Positions 43,978 to 55,179 of a stretch of DNA of 64,000 nt are shown in pieces (the first letter of the stretch is position 1; each line of letters opens with the position of its first letter). Source of the stretch: Demequina sp. NBRC 110053. Its GTDB lineage: Bacteria; Actinomycetota; Actinomycetes; Actinomycetales; Demequinaceae. The notes under the pieces are model-generated. The model did not search any database. It was not told the origin of the DNA and worked only from the letters and a program-made list of their open reading frames with translations. The DNA is taken from NCBI RefSeq assembly GCF_002090095.1, contig NZ_BBRJ01000003.1:124001-188000 (forward strand). The letters run 5' to 3'. Made by a program: the position numbers and the translations under genes.

Positions 43978-44439
43978 ATGGCTTCACATGTCACGCGCCA
44001 CATCGCGCTCGTCGCGCACGATCACAAGAAGGACGACCTGCTCGCGTGGGCGACCTTCAACCGCGGCTCGCTGTCGGAGCACTCCCTCTATGCGACGGGC
44101 ACCACCGGCGCCATGCTCGCGAACGCCCTCAAGCTGCCGATCCACCGGTTCCTGTCCGGCCCCATCGGCGGCGATCAGCAGATCGGCGCTCGTATCGCCG
44201 AGGGCGGCATCGACCTGCTCATCTTCCTGTGGGACCCGCTCGAGGCCCAGCCGCACGATCCGGACGTGAAGGCGCTGCTGAGACTGGGAACCGTGTGGAA
44301 CATCCCCATGGCCACCAACCTCGCGACCGCGGACTACATCATCGCCTCTCCCCTGTTCCGCGCGGAGTACGAGCGCGCGGCGCCGCAGCTGCCCCCGCGC
44401 GATCCCGACCAGTTCGGCCGTCCGGGAGCCACGTCCTGA
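43978..44439 (+). CDS. mgsA: methylglyoxal synthase
   Basis: 153 aa. Converts dihydroxyacetone phosphate to methylglyoxal and phosphate, a bypass relieving sugar-phosphate build-up. Family residues: [13 protein letters not shown] at the N-terminus, the substrate block [14 protein letters not shown] (about residues 60-73), [19 protein letters not shown] (about residues 84-102) with the catalytic Asp region, and [12 protein letters not shown]. The ATG at 43978 has GGAGGG seven bases before it. It is placed between a tRNA and the convergent pyk gene, close to the pathway it relieves. Confidence 0.93.
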   Translation: MASHVTRHIALVAHDHKKDDLLAWATFNRGSLSEHSLYATGTTGAMLANALKLPIHRFLSGPIGGDQQIGARIAEGGIDLLIFLWDPLEAQPHDPDVKALLRLGTVWNIPMATNLATADYIIASPLFRAEYERAAPQLPPRDPDQFGRPGATS

Positions 44440-44448
44440 CAGACGGCT

Positions 44449-44484
44449 GCGGCCCGCCACCTGCAAGAGCAGGTCACGGGCCGC
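44449..44484. terminator. bidirectional terminator between mgsA and pyk
   Basis: Outer stem GCGGCCCG/CGGGCCGC and inner stem ACCTGC/GCAGGT separated by a 2x2 internal mismatch, loop AAGA. It sits in the 72-bp gap between the two converging stop codons. Confidence 0.7.
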
Positions 44485-44511
44485 CGTCGCGTGAGCCGAT
44501 CGAGGCTGCTG

Positions 44512-45933
44512 TCAGCCGCGCACCTGTCCGACCTTGTGGACGAAGATGGAGTTCGTGGTGCCGGGCACGCCCACCGGGGTGCCCGAGACCACCACGACGT
44601 ACTCGCCGTCGGACGCCATCTCGTTCTTCTTGAGGTACGAGTCCACCAGGTTGACCATGTCGTCCGTCGAGTCGACGCGATCCACGAGCGCCGCACGCAC
44701 GCCCCAGCTGAGCGCCAGCCGCTTCTGGGTCTTCGCGTCCGGCGTGAAGGCCAGCATGGGCACGCTTGGGCGCAGGCGCGCCATGCGCAGCGCCGAGTCA
44801 CCCGACTGCGTGAACGTGATGATGTACTTGATGTCCAGGACCTCCGCGATCTCCGCGGCCGCGTGAGTCACGGCGCCGCCGCGCGTCTTCGGCGTCGTGA
44901 GGAACGGCGCGATGCGGGTGAAGCCCTTCTCCTCCGTGTTGCGCACGATGCGCGCCATGGTCTCCACGGTCACGATCGGGAAATCGCCCACGGAGGTCTC
45001 GCCGGAGAGCATCACGGCGTCCGTGCCGTCGAGGATCGCGTTCGCGCAGTCCGACGTCTCGGCGCGCGTGGGCACCGGTGAGTGCGTCATCGACTCCAGC
45101 ACCTGGGTCGCGACGATCACGGGCTTGGCGTTGGCGCGGCACAGCTCGATGGCGCGCTTCTGGACCAGCGGCACCTCCTCGAGGGGCAGCTCGACGCCGA
45201 GGTCGCCGCGCGCGACCATGATGCCGTCGAACGCGTCCACGATCTCCTCGAGGTTGTCGACGGCCTGAGGCTTCTCGACCTTGGCGACCACGGGGATCGT
45301 GATGCCCTCCTCGGCCATGATGCGTGCGACGTCCTCGTAGTCCTTCGCGGAGCGCACGAAGGACAGCGCGATGAAGTCGGCGCCGATGCCCAGGCCCCAG
45401 CGCAGGTCGTCCTCGTCCTTCTCCGACAGCGCGGGCACGGAGACCGCGACCCCGGGAAGGTTGATGCCCTTGTTGTTGGACACCGGGCCCGGCACGATGA
45501 CCTTGGTGACGACGTCGGTGCCGTCGACGATCTCCGTGACCTCGAGGCGAACCTTGCCATCGTCGATGAGGAGCGTGTCGCCGGGCGAGCAGTCGCCCGG
45601 CAGCCCCTTGAACGTGGTGCCGCAGATGTCCTTGGTGCCTTCGACGTCACGCGTCGTGATGGTGAACACGTCGCCGACCGCGAGCTCGTGGGGGCCGTCG
45701 GCGAACTTCTCGAGCCTGATCTTTGGCCCCTGCAGGTCGACCAGCACGGCGACGTTGCGGCCGGCCTCGTCGGCAGCCTGGCGAACGTTGGCGTAGACCC
45801 GCTCGTGCTCCTCCGTCGAGCCGTGCGAGCGGTTGATGCGGGCCACATCCATGCCTGCCGCGACGAGCAGGCGCATGTTCTCGATGGAGGCCGTGGCAGG
45901 GCCGATGGTGCAGACGATCTTTGCGTTTCGCAT
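44512..45933 (-). CDS. pyk: pyruvate kinase
   Basis: 473 aa. Final ATP-forming step of glycolysis. N-terminal KIVCTIGPATASIENM, LVDLQGPKIRLEKF, the metal-binding VARGDLGVELPLEEVP (about residues 240-255), and MLSGETSVGDFPI are conserved. The C-terminal regulatory domain is present. ATG at 45933 is preferred because GGAG stands just upstream and the family begins at this point; a TTG three codons upstream is possible. TAAGTT lies 7 bp before the ATG. Confidence 0.96.
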   Translation of the reverse strand: MRNAKIVCTIGPATASIENMRLLVAAGMDVARINRSHGSTEEHERVYANVRQAADEAGRNVAVLVDLQGPKIRLEKFADGPHELAVGDVFTITTRDVEGTKDICGTTFKGLPGDCSPGDTLLIDDGKVRLEVTEIVDGTDVVTKVIVPGPVSNNKGINLPGVAVSVPALSEKDEDDLRWGLGIGADFIALSFVRSAKDYEDVARIMAEEGITIPVVAKVEKPQAVDNLEEIVDAFDGIMVARGDLGVELPLEEVPLVQKRAIELCRANAKPVIVATQVLESMTHSPVPTRAETSDCANAILDGTDAVMLSGETSVGDFPIVTVETMARIVRNTEEKGFTRIAPFLTTPKTRGGAVTHAAAEIAEVLDIKYIITFTQSGDSALRMARLRPSVPMLAFTPDAKTQKRLALSWGVRAALVDRVDSTDDMVNLVDSYLKKNEMASDGEYVVVVSGTPVGVPGTTNSIFVHKVGQVRG

Positions 45934-45940
45934 GTTCTCC

Positions 45941-45946
45941 AACTTA
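45941..45946 (-). promoter_or_regulatory. possible -10 box for pyk
   Basis: Minus-strand TAAGTT ends 7 bp before the ATG, with GGAGAAC between. It overlaps the alternative TTG codon. It could give a nearly leaderless pyk transcript independent of gltBD. Confidence 0.35.
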
Positions 45947-45975
45947 GTGGGTGTGGCGCAGACGCGCCTCGGAAT

Positions 45976-47442
45976 CTAGGCCCGGATCGCCTGCGTGTGA
46001 GCGGTGACCGGAGAGGGCAGCTCCGTGCTGCCCAGCAGGTACTCGTCGATCGCCGCGGCGGCCGCGCGGCCCTCCGCGATGGCCCACACCACGAGCGAGG
46101 CGCCGCGCCCCGCGTCCCCGGCGACGAACACGCCGTCGACGTTGGTGGCGTAGTCGGCGCCGCGCTGGAACTGGCCGCGGTCGGTGATCGCCACGCCGGA
46201 CTGCGACTGGATCTCCTCGGTCTCGGGACCGGTGAATCCCATGGCGATGAGCACCAGGTCCGCCGGCACCTCGCGCTCGGTGCCGGGAGTCGGCGTGCGC
46301 GAGCCGTCGGGGTTGTACTGCGTGGTCGCGACCTTGAGCGAGCGCACGTGGCCGTGCTCGTCGCCGACGAACTCGACGGTCGACGCGAGGAACTCCCGGG
46401 TGCCGCCCTCCTCGTGGCTCGACGAGATGTCGTGGACGCGCGGATCCGTGGGCCACGGCTGGCCGTCGGGCCGCTCCATGGGCAGCTGCTTGCCGATCGC
46501 GAGCGTCGTGACGGACGCGGCGCCCTGGCGCAGCGCCGTGCCGATGCAGTCGGAGCCGGTGTCGCCGCCGCCGATCACGATCACATGCTTGCCGCGCGCG
46601 TGGACCTGGTCGGGGACCTCGTCCCCTGCCACGGCCTGGTTGCCCTGGTGCAGGTACGGCATCGCATAATGGATGCCGTCGAGGTCGCGGCCGGGGACGG
46701 GGAGGTCGCGCGGCGCCGGAGCGCCGGTCGCGACCAGGACGGCGTCGTAGCGCGCCCTCAGCTCGTCCCACGTGATGTCCTTGCCGATCTCCACGCCCGT
46801 GCGGAACCGGGTGCCCTCGGCATCCATCTGCTCGATGCGGCGCTCGATGTGCAGCTTGTCGAGCTTGAAGTCCGGCACGCCGTAGCGCAGCAGGCCGCCC
46901 AGGCGGTCGTCCTTCTCGTAGACGCGCACCGTGTGGCCCGCGCGGGTCAGCTGCTGCGCCGCCGCCAGGCCCGCCGGCCCCGAGCCCACCACCGCGATGG
47001 TCTTGCCGGTCTGGCGCTGCGGGATGTGCGGGATCACCGTGCCGCGCTCGAAGGCGTGATCGATGATCTCGACCTCGATGTTCTTGATCGTCACGGGCGG
47101 CTGATTGATGCCGAGGACGCACGAGGTCTCGCACGGAGCCGGGCAGATGCGGCCGGTGAACTCGGGGAAGTTGTTGGTGGCGTGGAGGCGCTCGATGGCG
47201 TCGTCCCACTGCCCCTCCCGCACCAGGTCGTTCCACTCGGGGATGATGTTGCCGAGCGGGCAGCCCTGATGGCAGAACGGGATGCCGCAGTCCATGCAGC
47301 GGCTCGCCTGGCGGCGCAGCGTGGGCTCGTCGCGGGTGAGGTCGTCGCGCACCTCCTTCCAGTCGAGGAGGCGCACGGGCACAGGGCGGTACGCGGGCGT
47401 CTCGCGCTCGCGATGCTTGAGGAAGCCGCGCGGATCAGCCAC
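45976..47442 (-). CDS. gltD: glutamate synthase small (beta) subunit
   Basis: 488 aa, GTG start. NADPH-oxidising flavoprotein that passes electrons to GltB. N-terminal cysteine clusters [16 protein letters not shown] (about residues 49-64) and CPAPCETSC bind [4Fe-4S]. FAD motif [12 protein letters not shown] (about residues 150-161), NADPH motif [13 protein letters not shown] (about residues 287-299), and [20 protein letters not shown] near the C-terminus. Overlaps the gltB end by 8 bases. Confidence 0.96.
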   Translation of the reverse strand: MADPRGFLKHRERETPAYRPVPVRLLDWKEVRDDLTRDEPTLRRQASRCMDCGIPFCHQGCPLGNIIPEWNDLVREGQWDDAIERLHATNNFPEFTGRICPAPCETSCVLGINQPPVTIKNIEVEIIDHAFERGTVIPHIPQRQTGKTIAVVGSGPAGLAAAQQLTRAGHTVRVYEKDDRLGGLLRYGVPDFKLDKLHIERRIEQMDAEGTRFRTGVEIGKDITWDELRARYDAVLVATGAPAPRDLPVPGRDLDGIHYAMPYLHQGNQAVAGDEVPDQVHARGKHVIVIGGGDTGSDCIGTALRQGAASVTTLAIGKQLPMERPDGQPWPTDPRVHDISSSHEEGGTREFLASTVEFVGDEHGHVRSLKVATTQYNPDGSRTPTPGTEREVPADLVLIAMGFTGPETEEIQSQSGVAITDRGQFQRGADYATNVDGVFVAGDAGRGASLVVWAIAEGRAAAAAIDEYLLGSTELPSPVTAHTQAIRA

Positions 47443-50400
47443 GGGTCACCTCCAGGAACTCGGCCCACGCGCCGGGGGCGCGCAGGTCTCCGCCGGTCGC
47501 CTCGAGCTCGGCGAGGGCGTCACGGACACGGGCATACTGGGCCGGCAGCACGCGGGTGAAGCGCGTACGAGCCTCGTCCCAATGCGTCAGCAGCTCCTTG
47601 GCGCGAGGGGACTCGGTGTAGCCGTGATGGCGCTCGAGCAGCGTCCGCACGATGGTCTCGTCCTCCGCGTCGAGCGGGCCGAGCGTCAGCTCGCCCGCCG
47701 CCAGCGCCATCGCGTTCACGCGCTCGGTGCGCAGGTCGAGCACGTACGCCGTGCCGCCCGACATGCCGGCGCCCAGGTTGCGTCCCGTGCGGCCCAGGAT
47801 CACCGCGGTGCCGCCGGTCATGTACTCGAGAGCGTGATCGCCCACGCCCGCGACCACCGCGACCGCCCCGGAGTTGCGGACGAGGAATCGCTCGCCCACC
47901 TGCCCGCGCAGGAAGATCTCCCCGTCGGTCGCGCCATAGCCGATGACGTTGCCCGCGATCACGTCCTTCGAGTCATCCATCATCGACTCGCGGTGCGGGC
48001 GCACGATCACGCGGCCGCCCGACAGCCCCTTGGCAACGTAGTCGTTGCCGTCGCCCACGAGTCGCAGCGTGATCCCCTTGGGCACGAAGGCACCGAAGGA
48101 CTGCCCGGCGGAGCCGGTGAAGGTGATGTCGATGGTGCCGTCCGGCAGTCCCTCGCCGCGGTAGCGCTTGGTCACCTCGTGCCCGAGCATGGTGCCGACG
48201 GTGCGGTTGACGTTGCGGATCGGCACGTCGAACGCGACGGGCTCCCTGCTCTCGAGGGCGGGCTCGCAGCGCTTGATCAGCTCCTGGTCGAGCGCGACCT
48301 CGAGGCCGTGATCCTGAGTGGTGGCGCTGATGAGCGCCCGGCCGGGCTCGGGACGCGCGAGGATGGGCGCGAGATCGAGGCCAGACGCCTTCCAGTGCTC
48401 GATGGCCTGGCGCGCATCCAGCGCCTCGACATGGCCCACGGCCTCGGCGATGGTGCGGAAGCCCAGGGCGGCGAGGTGCTCGCGCACCTGCTCGGCGATG
48501 AACTCGAAGAACGTCACGACGAAGTCCACCTGGCCGGTGAAGCGCGAACGCAGCTCGGGGTTCTGCGTCGCCACCCCCACCGGGCAGGTGTCGAGGTGGC
48601 ACACGCGCATCATGATGCAGCCCTCGACCACCAGCGGGGCGGTCGCGAAGCCGAACTCCTCGGCACCCAGCAGCGCCGCGATGACGACGTCGCGGCCGGT
48701 CTTCATCTGGCCGTCGACCTGGACCACGATGCGGTCGCGCAGGTCGTTGAGCACCAGGGTCTGCTGCGTGTCAGCGAGGCCGATCTCCCAGGGCGCGCCT
48801 GCATGCTTGAGCGAGTTGAGAGGGCTTGCGCCGGTGCCGCCGTCCTGTCCCGAGATCAGCACCACGTCGGACTTGCACTTCGCCACGCCCGCCGCGATGG
48901 TGCCGACGCCCACCTCCGACACCAGCTTGGTGTGGATGCGAGCCTGCGGGTTCGCGTTCTTGAGGTCGTGGATGAGCTGCTTGAGGTCCTCGATCGAGTA
49001 GATGTCGTGGTGCGGCGGGGGCGAGATGAGGCCCACGCCAGGGGTCGAGTGCCGTGTCTCCGCGACCCAGGGGTACACCTTGTTGCCGGGCAGCTGGCCG
49101 CCCTCGCCCGGCTTGGCGCCCTGCGCGAGCTTGATCTGGATGTCGTCCGCGTTCACCAGGTACTCGCTGGTCACGCCGAAGCGGCCCGAGGCGACCTGCT
49201 TGATCGAGCTGCGGCGCTCCGGGTCGTAGAGGCGCTCGGGCGACTCGCCGCCCTCGCCGGTGTTGGACCGTCCGCCCAACCGATTCATCGCGATGGCGAG
49301 GGTCTCGTGAGCCTCGGCGGAGATCGAGCCATACGACATGGCGCCCGTGTTGAAGCGCTTGACGATCTCGCTCACGGGCTCGACCTCGTCGATCGAGATG
49401 GGCTCGCGGTCGGACGCGAACTCGAGCAGCCCGCGCAGCGTCATCAGGCGCTTGGCCTGGCCGTCGACGCGATCCGTGTACTCGCGGAACACGTCGTAGC
49501 GGCGCGAACGCGTCGCGTGCTGGAGGGTGAAGACCGTGTGCGGGTCGAACAGGTGCTCCTCGCCGTCGCGGCGCCACTGGTACTCACCGCCGGACTTGAG
49601 GCGCTGGTGAGGCGGCAGCTCGCCCGAGGGCGGGTACGCATCGGCGTGGCGCAGCGCGACCTCCTGCGCGATCACGTCGATACCCACGCCGTCGATCTGG
49701 CTGGGGGTCCCCACGAAGTGGCGGCCCACGAACTCGCGCGACAGCCCGATGGCCTCGAACACCTGCGCCCCACGGTAGGAGGCGATGGTCGAGATGCCCA
49801 TCTTGGACATGATCTTCAGCACGCCCTTGCCGAGCGCCTTGATGAGGTTGCGCACCGCCTGGTGACCAGTGACGTCTCCGAGGTAGCCGCGCTGGGCCAT
49901 CTCCTCGACGGTCTCCATGGCCAGGTAGGGGTTGACTGCGGCGCAGCCGTAGCCGATCAGCAGCGCGACGTGGTGCACCTCGCGCACGTCCCCCGCCTCG
50001 ACGATGAGCGAGGCACGGGTCCGCGAGTGGTTGCGGACCAGGTGGTGATGCACGGCCGATGTCATGAGCAGCGACGGGATGGGCGCGAAGTCCTGGTTCG
50101 AGTCGCGGTCGGACAGGACGATGAAGGACACGCCCTCCTTGATGGCCTGATCGACCTCGTCGAAGATGTCCGACAGCCGGCGCTCGAGCCCCTCGTGACC
50201 GTCGCGCACCCGATACAGGCCGCGGATCTTGCGAGCCGAGAACACGCCACGCAGGCTCGGATCGGCGTCGATGTGGAGGATCTTGGCGAGCTCGTCGTTG
50301 TCGATCACGGGGAAGTCGAGCAGGATCTTGCGGGCGTGCTCCGGCGTGGCCTCGAGCAGGTTGGGCTCGGGCCCGATCGCGCCGCCGATCGCCGTGACGA

Positions 50401-51970
50401 TCTCCTCGCGGATCGAGTCCAGGGGCGGGTTGGTGACCTGCGCGAACATCTGCGTGAAGTAGTCGAACAGCAGGCGGGGGCGGCTCGACAGCACCGCGAT
50501 GGGGGTGTCGGAGCCCATGGCTCCCAGCGGCTCGAGGCCCTCGCGAGCCATGGGGCCGAGCAGCTTCTTGAGCTCCTCCTCCGTGTATCCGAACGCGCGC
50601 TGACGGCGCTTGACGGAGGCGCGCGAGTGGACCACGTGCTCGCGGTCGGGCACGTCCGCGAGGCGCACGGCGTTGTCCCGCACCCAGTCCTCGTACGGGT
50701 GCTCGGCGGCGAGCTTGGACTTGATCTCCTCGTCCTCGACGATGCGTCCTGCCTTGGTGTCGACCAGCAGCATGCGACCTGGCTGCAGGCGACCCTTACG
50801 CACCACCTTCGCGGGGTCGATGTCGAGCAGCCCGGCCTCGGAGCCCGCGATCACCAGGCCGTCGTCGGTGAGCCAGAACCGGCCCGGACGCAGCCCGTTG
50901 CGGTCGAGCGTGGCGCCGATCACCGTGCCGTCGGTGAAGTGCAGCGCGGCGGGACCGTCCCAGGCCTCCATGAGCGCCGAGTGGTACTCGTAGAACGCGC
51001 GCCTGGCGGGATCCATCTCGTCGTTGTTCTGCCATGCCTCGGGCATCATCATCAGCACGGCGTGCGGCAGCGAGCGACCGCCCAGGTGGAGCAGCTCGAG
51101 CACCTCGTCGAAGGACGCGGTGTCCGACGCCGAGGGCGTGCAGATGGGCATCAGGTCCGCCATGTCCCCCAGCAGCTCGGAGGACATGGTGCCCTCGCGC
51201 GCGGTGATCCAGTTGCGGTTGCCCTGCACCGTGTTGATCTCGCCATTGTGCGCGATGCCTCGCAGGGGCTGCGCGAGGGGCCAGGAGGGGAAGGTGTTGG
51301 TCGAGAAGCGCGAGTGCACGAGCGCGAGCTCGGACTCGAAGAGCTCGTGCGTCACGTCGGGGAAGACCTGCTCGAGCTGGTAGGTCGTGAGCATGCCCTT
51401 GTAGGTCAGGGTGCGACTCGACAGCGAGGCGAAGAACGGGCCGCCGGCCTTCTCCGCGCGCTTGCGCACGCGGTAGATGCGGCGGTCGAGGTCGATCCCG
51501 CGCAGGTCGTCGGCCACGAGGAACACCTGGCGGAACGTCGGCATCGCCGCGCGCGCCGACGGGCCCAGCGGCTCGGGGTTGACCGGCACGTCGCGCCAAC
51601 CGAGCACGCGTGCGCCCTCCGCCGTGGCGGCGTCCTCGAAGACGCGCACCTCCGCGTCCTCCGCGCCTGGCGTGAGGAAGGCGATGCCGACGGCGTAGGC
51701 GCCCACCTCGGGCAGCTCGAAGTCGACCACCGAGCGCAGGAACCGGTCCGGGACCTGCGTGAGGATTCCTGCGCCGTCGCCGGTCTCGGTCTCGGCGCCC
51801 ACGGCGCCGCGGTGCTCGAGGTTCTTGAGGGCCGTCAGTCCGTTGTCGACGATGTCCCGGCCCGGCGTGCCGCGCAGGGTCGCCACGAAGGCGACACCGC
51901 ACGCGTCGTGCTCGAACGCGGGGTCGTACAGCCCCTTCTGGGGCTGGTGAACGCGGAACTGCGCGGCCAT
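47435..51970 (-). CDS. gltB: glutamate synthase large (alpha) subunit
   Basis: 1511 aa. Makes two glutamates from glutamine and 2-oxoglutarate. A 23-residue propeptide ends before the catalytic Cys in [12 protein letters not shown] (Cys24), which is expected to become the N-terminus for glutaminase activity. The FMN synthase domain is around residues 780-1230, with the 3Fe-4S cysteines in [13 protein letters not shown] (about residue 1123) and the [10 protein letters not shown] loop. A C-terminal beta-helix (GXXGXXXG) domain follows. ATG at 51970 was chosen over upstream in-frame codons for its AAGGACGG Shine-Dalgarno and propeptide length. Confidence 0.96.
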   Translation of the reverse strand: MAAQFRVHQPQKGLYDPAFEHDACGVAFVATLRGTPGRDIVDNGLTALKNLEHRGAVGAETETGDGAGILTQVPDRFLRSVVDFELPEVGAYAVGIAFLTPGAEDAEVRVFEDAATAEGARVLGWRDVPVNPEPLGPSARAAMPTFRQVFLVADDLRGIDLDRRIYRVRKRAEKAGGPFFASLSSRTLTYKGMLTTYQLEQVFPDVTHELFESELALVHSRFSTNTFPSWPLAQPLRGIAHNGEINTVQGNRNWITAREGTMSSELLGDMADLMPICTPSASDTASFDEVLELLHLGGRSLPHAVLMMMPEAWQNNDEMDPARRAFYEYHSALMEAWDGPAALHFTDGTVIGATLDRNGLRPGRFWLTDDGLVIAGSEAGLLDIDPAKVVRKGRLQPGRMLLVDTKAGRIVEDEEIKSKLAAEHPYEDWVRDNAVRLADVPDREHVVHSRASVKRRQRAFGYTEEELKKLLGPMAREGLEPLGAMGSDTPIAVLSSRPRLLFDYFTQMFAQVTNPPLDSIREEIVTAIGGAIGPEPNLLEATPEHARKILLDFPVIDNDELAKILHIDADPSLRGVFSARKIRGLYRVRDGHEGLERRLSDIFDEVDQAIKEGVSFIVLSDRDSNQDFAPIPSLLMTSAVHHHLVRNHSRTRASLIVEAGDVREVHHVALLIGYGCAAVNPYLAMETVEEMAQRGYLGDVTGHQAVRNLIKALGKGVLKIMSKMGISTIASYRGAQVFEAIGLSREFVGRHFVGTPSQIDGVGIDVIAQEVALRHADAYPPSGELPPHQRLKSGGEYQWRRDGEEHLFDPHTVFTLQHATRSRRYDVFREYTDRVDGQAKRLMTLRGLLEFASDREPISIDEVEPVSEIVKRFNTGAMSYGSISAEAHETLAIAMNRLGGRSNTGEGGESPERLYDPERRSSIKQVASGRFGVTSEYLVNADDIQIKLAQGAKPGEGGQLPGNKVYPWVAETRHSTPGVGLISPPPHHDIYSIEDLKQLIHDLKNANPQARIHTKLVSEVGVGTIAAGVAKCKSDVVLISGQDGGTGASPLNSLKHAGAPWEIGLADTQQTLVLNDLRDRIVVQVDGQMKTGRDVVIAALLGAEEFGFATAPLVVEGCIMMRVCHLDTCPVGVATQNPELRSRFTGQVDFVVTFFEFIAEQVREHLAALGFRTIAEAVGHVEALDARQAIEHWKASGLDLAPILARPEPGRALISATTQDHGLEVALDQELIKRCEPALESREPVAFDVPIRNVNRTVGTMLGHEVTKRYRGEGLPDGTIDITFTGSAGQSFGAFVPKGITLRLVGDGNDYVAKGLSGGRVIVRPHRESMMDDSKDVIAGNVIGYGATDGEIFLRGQVGERFLVRNSGAVAVVAGVGDHALEYMTGGTAVILGRTGRNLGAGMSGGTAYVLDLRTERVNAMALAAGELTLGPLDAEDETIVRTLLERHHGYTESPRAKELLTHWDEARTRFTRVLPAQYARVRDALAELEATGGDLRAPGAWAEFLEVTRG

Positions 51971-51986
51971 CACACCGTCCTTAGCC

Positions 51987-52008
51987 GTCCTCGGGGCATG
52001 CCGAGGAC
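51987..52008 (-). promoter_or_regulatory. hairpin in the gltB leader
   Basis: GTCCTCGG pairs with CCGAGGAC around a 6-base loop, 16 bp upstream of the gltB start. It is close enough to affect ribosome access. No T-run. Confidence 0.45.
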
Positions 52009-52053
52009 TCGTTGGTTTCGGGGCGCCGTCGACCCGGGTACACACGGGAGTTC

Positions 52054-52081
52054 AGAGTACCGCGTCTAGGCACGAGGTAAA
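52054..52081 (-). promoter_or_regulatory. probable gltB promoter
   Basis: On the minus strand TTTACC (52076-52081) and TACTCT (52054-52059) are 16 bp apart, giving a leader of about 75 nt that includes the 51987-52008 hairpin. Confidence 0.45.
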
Positions 52082-52088
52082 GAATCGC

Positions 52089-53156
52089 CTATGACTTCCC
52101 CTGGCTTGTGGCCTGGTCGTCGTCCTCGGTCTCTGGGGCCGGTCGGGCCGATGCGGGTTCGGGCACCACCGTGCCCTCGCCTTCGCCGTCGTCCAGCATA
52201 GTGGCGGCGCCGGGCTGCTCGTCACCGTCGCCGTACTCGGCGGCAACCCCGCTCGAGCCCGCCGGCGCATCGGCGCTGCGGACGTCACTCGCGCCCCTCG
52301 CTCCGTCCGCGCCGACCCGGGCGGCGAGCAGATGGCGCGGAACGGGGTCGACGATCGACCGTTGACGGACACCGAGGAGCACGAACATCGCGACGCCGAG
52401 CGCGAGCACCGCGATCGAGACCCACACGTTGATGCGCAGGCCGCCCACGGTGACCGCGGTGTCGATGCGCACGGTCTCGATCCACAGCCGGCCGGACACG
52501 TAGACGATCACGTAGAGCCAGAACACCCGTCCGCCGCGCAGGTCGTAGCGCTTGTCGAGCCAGATGATGAGCACGGCGCCGGCGACGTTCCACAGCAGCT
52601 CGTACAGGAACGTCGGCTGGAAGGTGGCGTACTGCTCGTAGCCCTCCGGCCGGAACGCTGGATCGATCTCGAGCGCCCACGGCACATCGGTGGGTCGGCC
52701 GAACAGCTCCTGGTTGAACCAGTTGCCCAGGCGCCCGATGGCCTGGGCGATCAGGACCGCGGGCGCAGCAGCGTCAGCGAAGGCGGTGAACGACGCTCCG
52801 TGGCGGCGAGCGCCGATGTACGCGCCGAGCGCACCGAGCGCGACCGCGCCCCAGATGCCCAGCCCGCCGTTCCAGATCTCGAACGCGGCCCACGGGTCGC
52901 CGCCCTCGCCAAAATATGGTCCCGGGGTCGAGATGACGTGATAGATCCGACCGCCGATGATCCCGAACGGGATCGCCCACAGCGCGATCTCACCCACCGT
53001 CTCGGCCTCGCCGCCGCGCTCGACCCAGCGACGCGTGGTCAGCCACAGCGCGAAGAAGATGCCAGCGAGGATGAACAGTGCGTACGCGTGGATCGTCAGG
53101 GGGCCGATGTCGAACGACTGCCACGCGGCCGGTGGGCTCGGTATCGACGTCGTCAC
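52089..53156 (-). CDS. lgt: prolipoprotein diacylglyceryl transferase
   Basis: 355 aa, GTG start overlapping the trpA stop (GTGA). Membrane enzyme attaching diacylglycerol to the lipobox Cys of prolipoproteins, for example the LivJ homologue here. About seven membrane segments; key motifs GGRIYHV (about residues 68-74) and the Lgt signature GRLGNWFNQELFGRPTD (about residues 143-159). After the last helix there is an extra 80-residue acidic, Ala/Gly/Asp-rich tail that is probably disordered. Placement after trpA is usual in actinobacteria. Confidence 0.95.
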   Translation of the reverse strand: MTTSIPSPPAAWQSFDIGPLTIHAYALFILAGIFFALWLTTRRWVERGGEAETVGEIALWAIPFGIIGGRIYHVISTPGPYFGEGGDPWAAFEIWNGGLGIWGAVALGALGAYIGARRHGASFTAFADAAAPAVLIAQAIGRLGNWFNQELFGRPTDVPWALEIDPAFRPEGYEQYATFQPTFLYELLWNVAGAVLIIWLDKRYDLRGGRVFWLYVIVYVSGRLWIETVRIDTAVTVGGLRINVWVSIAVLALGVAMFVLLGVRQRSIVDPVPRHLLAARVGADGARGASDVRSADAPAGSSGVAAEYGDGDEQPGAATMLDDGEGEGTVVPEPASARPAPETEDDDQATSQGKS

Positions 53157-53956
53157 TGGCGTGCCTCCCTCACTCCGGCGGCGAGCTGCGCGACGCGCTC
53201 GCGCAGCGTCTCGATGCCCTCGTCGGGCGTGTCCGCCTCCGCGAGGATGCGCACCAGAGCCGTGCCGACGATGACGCCGTCCGCGTAGCGGCCGATCTCC
53301 GCCGCGTGCTCGCGCGTCGACACACCCACGCCCACGCACACCTTGGGTGCGCCGGCCTCCCGGGCCTCGCTGACCACGCGCTCCGCCGCGTCGCCCACCG
53401 CCGCCCGCTCGCCGGTCACTCCCATGAGCGGCGTGGCGTACACGAATCCGCGGGACGCCGCTGCGGTGAGGTGCATCCGCTCGGTGGTGGTCGAGGGCGC
53501 CACCAGGAAGATCGTGTCCAGGTCGACGGCGCGCGCGGCGGCGATCCAGTCCTCGCCGGCGTCCGGCGTCAGATCCGGGGTGATGACTCCTGATCCGCCC
53601 GCCGCGACCATGTCCGCCGCGAACCGGTCCAGCCCGTACTGCAGCATCGGGTTGAAGTAGGACATCACTACCGGCTCGCCGCCGGCCTCGCGGACCGCGC
53701 GCACGGCGGCGAAGGCGTCCTTGAGACGCACGCCGCGCTCGAGCGCCTGGGCGACGGCCAGCTGGATGACGGGGCCATCCAGCACAGGGTCCGAGTATGG
53801 CGGGCCGATCTCGACGACGTCGGCGCCCGCCTCGACCATCGCGACCATCGCGCGGATGGACGTGTCGACGTCAGGAAAACCCACGGGCAGGTAGCACACC
53901 AGCGCTGCGCGCCCCTCAGCGTTGATCGCGTCGAGGCGATCGGACAGCGCGCTCAC
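53153..53956 (-). CDS. trpA: tryptophan synthase alpha subunit
   Basis: 267 aa, GTG start, GTGA overlap with trpB. Cleaves indole-3-glycerol phosphate. Catalytic Glu in [19 protein letters not shown] (about residues 46-64), Asp in the PDLTPDAG region, [15 protein letters not shown] [11 protein letters not shown] and the [12 protein letters not shown] phosphate-binding loop. It channels indole to TrpB. Confidence 0.96.
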   Translation of the reverse strand: MSALSDRLDAINAEGRAALVCYLPVGFPDVDTSIRAMVAMVEAGADVVEIGPPYSDPVLDGPVIQLAVAQALERGVRLKDAFAAVRAVREAGGEPVVMSYFNPMLQYGLDRFAADMVAAGGSGVITPDLTPDAGEDWIAAARAVDLDTIFLVAPSTTTERMHLTAAASRGFVYATPLMGVTGERAAVGDAAERVVSEAREAGAPKVCVGVGVSTREHAAEIGRYADGVIVGTALVRILAEADTPDEGIETLRERVAQLAAGVREARQ

Positions 53957-55179
53957 TCGCCCTCGCCCTCGACATCGCGGCTACCAGGCAGCATGTCGAA
54001 CCACCGCGCCGCCTGCTCGACGTCCTTGTCGCCGCGGCCTGAGAGCGTCACGAGCAGCGTCGCGCCCGGGCCGAACTCCCGGCCCAGCTTCAGCGCACCC
54101 GCGAGGGCGTGGCTCGACTCGATCGCCGGCAGGATCCCCTCGGTGCGGCTGAGCAGCCGGAAGGCGTCCATGGCCTCGGCGTCGGTGACGGGCCAGTACT
54201 CGGCGCGCCCGATCTCGGACAGATACGCGTGCTGGGGCCCGACCCCCGGGTAGTCGAGGCCCGCGGAGATGGAGTGGGACGGCTGCGTCTGGCCTTCGTC
54301 GTCCTGCAGGATGTACGACCGGGAGCCGTGCAGCACCCCCGCGTGGCCGCCGGTGAGCGTCGCGGCGTGGCGTCCCGTGTCGACGCCGTCGCCAGCCGCC
54401 TCGCAGCCGATCAGGCGCACGCCCTCGTCGTCGAGGAACGCGTCGAAGGAGCCGATCGCGTTGGAGCCGCCGCCCACGCAGGCGAGCACGGCGTCTGGCA
54501 GCGTGCCGAGCGCGAGCATCTGCTCGCGGGCCTCGACCGAGATGACCCGCTGCAGGTCGCGCACCATCGCCGGGAAGGGGTGCGGCCCGGCCGCGGTGCC
54601 GAACACGTAGTTGGTGGTGCCGACGTTGGTGACCCAGTCGCGGAAGGCCTCGTTGATCGCGTCGCGCAGGGTGCGGGTGCCGGTCCTCACGGGGATGACC
54701 TCGGCGCCCAGCAGTCGCATGCGCGCCACGTTGAGGGCCTGACGCTCGGTGTCCTCCTCGCCCATGTAGATCACGCACTCGAGGTCCATGAGCGCGGCCG
54801 CCGTGGCCGTGGCCACGCCGTGCTGGCCGGCGCCGGTCTCCGCGATCACCCTGGTCTTGCCGATGCGCTTGGTCAGCAGCGCCTGACCCAGCACGTTGTT
54901 GATCTTGTGGGAACCCGTGTGGTTGAGGTCCTCGCGCTTGAGGTAGACCGTCGCTCCCCCGGCGTGGCGCGCGAAGCGCGGCACCTCCGTGATGATGCTG
55001 GGCCGGCCGGTGTAGTCGCGAGCGAGCCGGTCGAGCTCCTCACCGAAGGTGGGATCGACGCGAGCCTTGTCATAGGCGTCCGTGAGCTCGTCGAGCGCCG
55101 CCATGAGCGCCTCGGGAACGAACCGGCCTCCGAACGCGCCGAAGAACGGCCCGGGGGCGCGCTGGAGAGACTCCGTCAC
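53953..55179 (-). CDS. trpB: tryptophan synthase beta subunit
   Basis: 408 aa, GTG start, GTGA overlap with trpC. PLP enzyme joining indole and serine. N-terminal [20 protein letters not shown] lysine in [17 protein letters not shown] (about residues 83-99), [13 protein letters not shown], and [10 protein letters not shown] phosphate cup (about residues 234-243). Canonical TrpB1 type. Confidence 0.97.
   Translation of the reverse strand: MTESLQRAPGPFFGAFGGRFVPEALMAALDELTDAYDKARVDPTFGEELDRLARDYTGRPSIITEVPRFARHAGGATVYLKREDLNHTGSHKINNVLGQALLTKRIGKTRVIAETGAGQHGVATATAAALMDLECVIYMGEEDTERQALNVARMRLLGAEVIPVRTGTRTLRDAINEAFRDWVTNVGTTNYVFGTAAGPHPFPAMVRDLQRVISVEAREQMLALGTLPDAVLACVGGGSNAIGSFDAFLDDEGVRLIGCEAAGDGVDTGRHAATLTGGHAGVLHGSRSYILQDDEGQTQPSHSISAGLDYPGVGPQHAYLSEIGRAEYWPVTDAEAMDAFRLLSRTEGILPAIESSHALAGALKLGREFGPGATLLVTLSGRGDKDVEQAARWFDMLPGSRDVEGEGE

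Noticed and set aside
47282..52069. Very long open frame on the plus strand (almost 1600 codons) opposite gltB
   Set aside because: It mirrors gltB codon structure in a high-GC genome, its translation is low-complexity (His/Arg/Leu/Gly rich), and gltB has full family signatures in the other strand.
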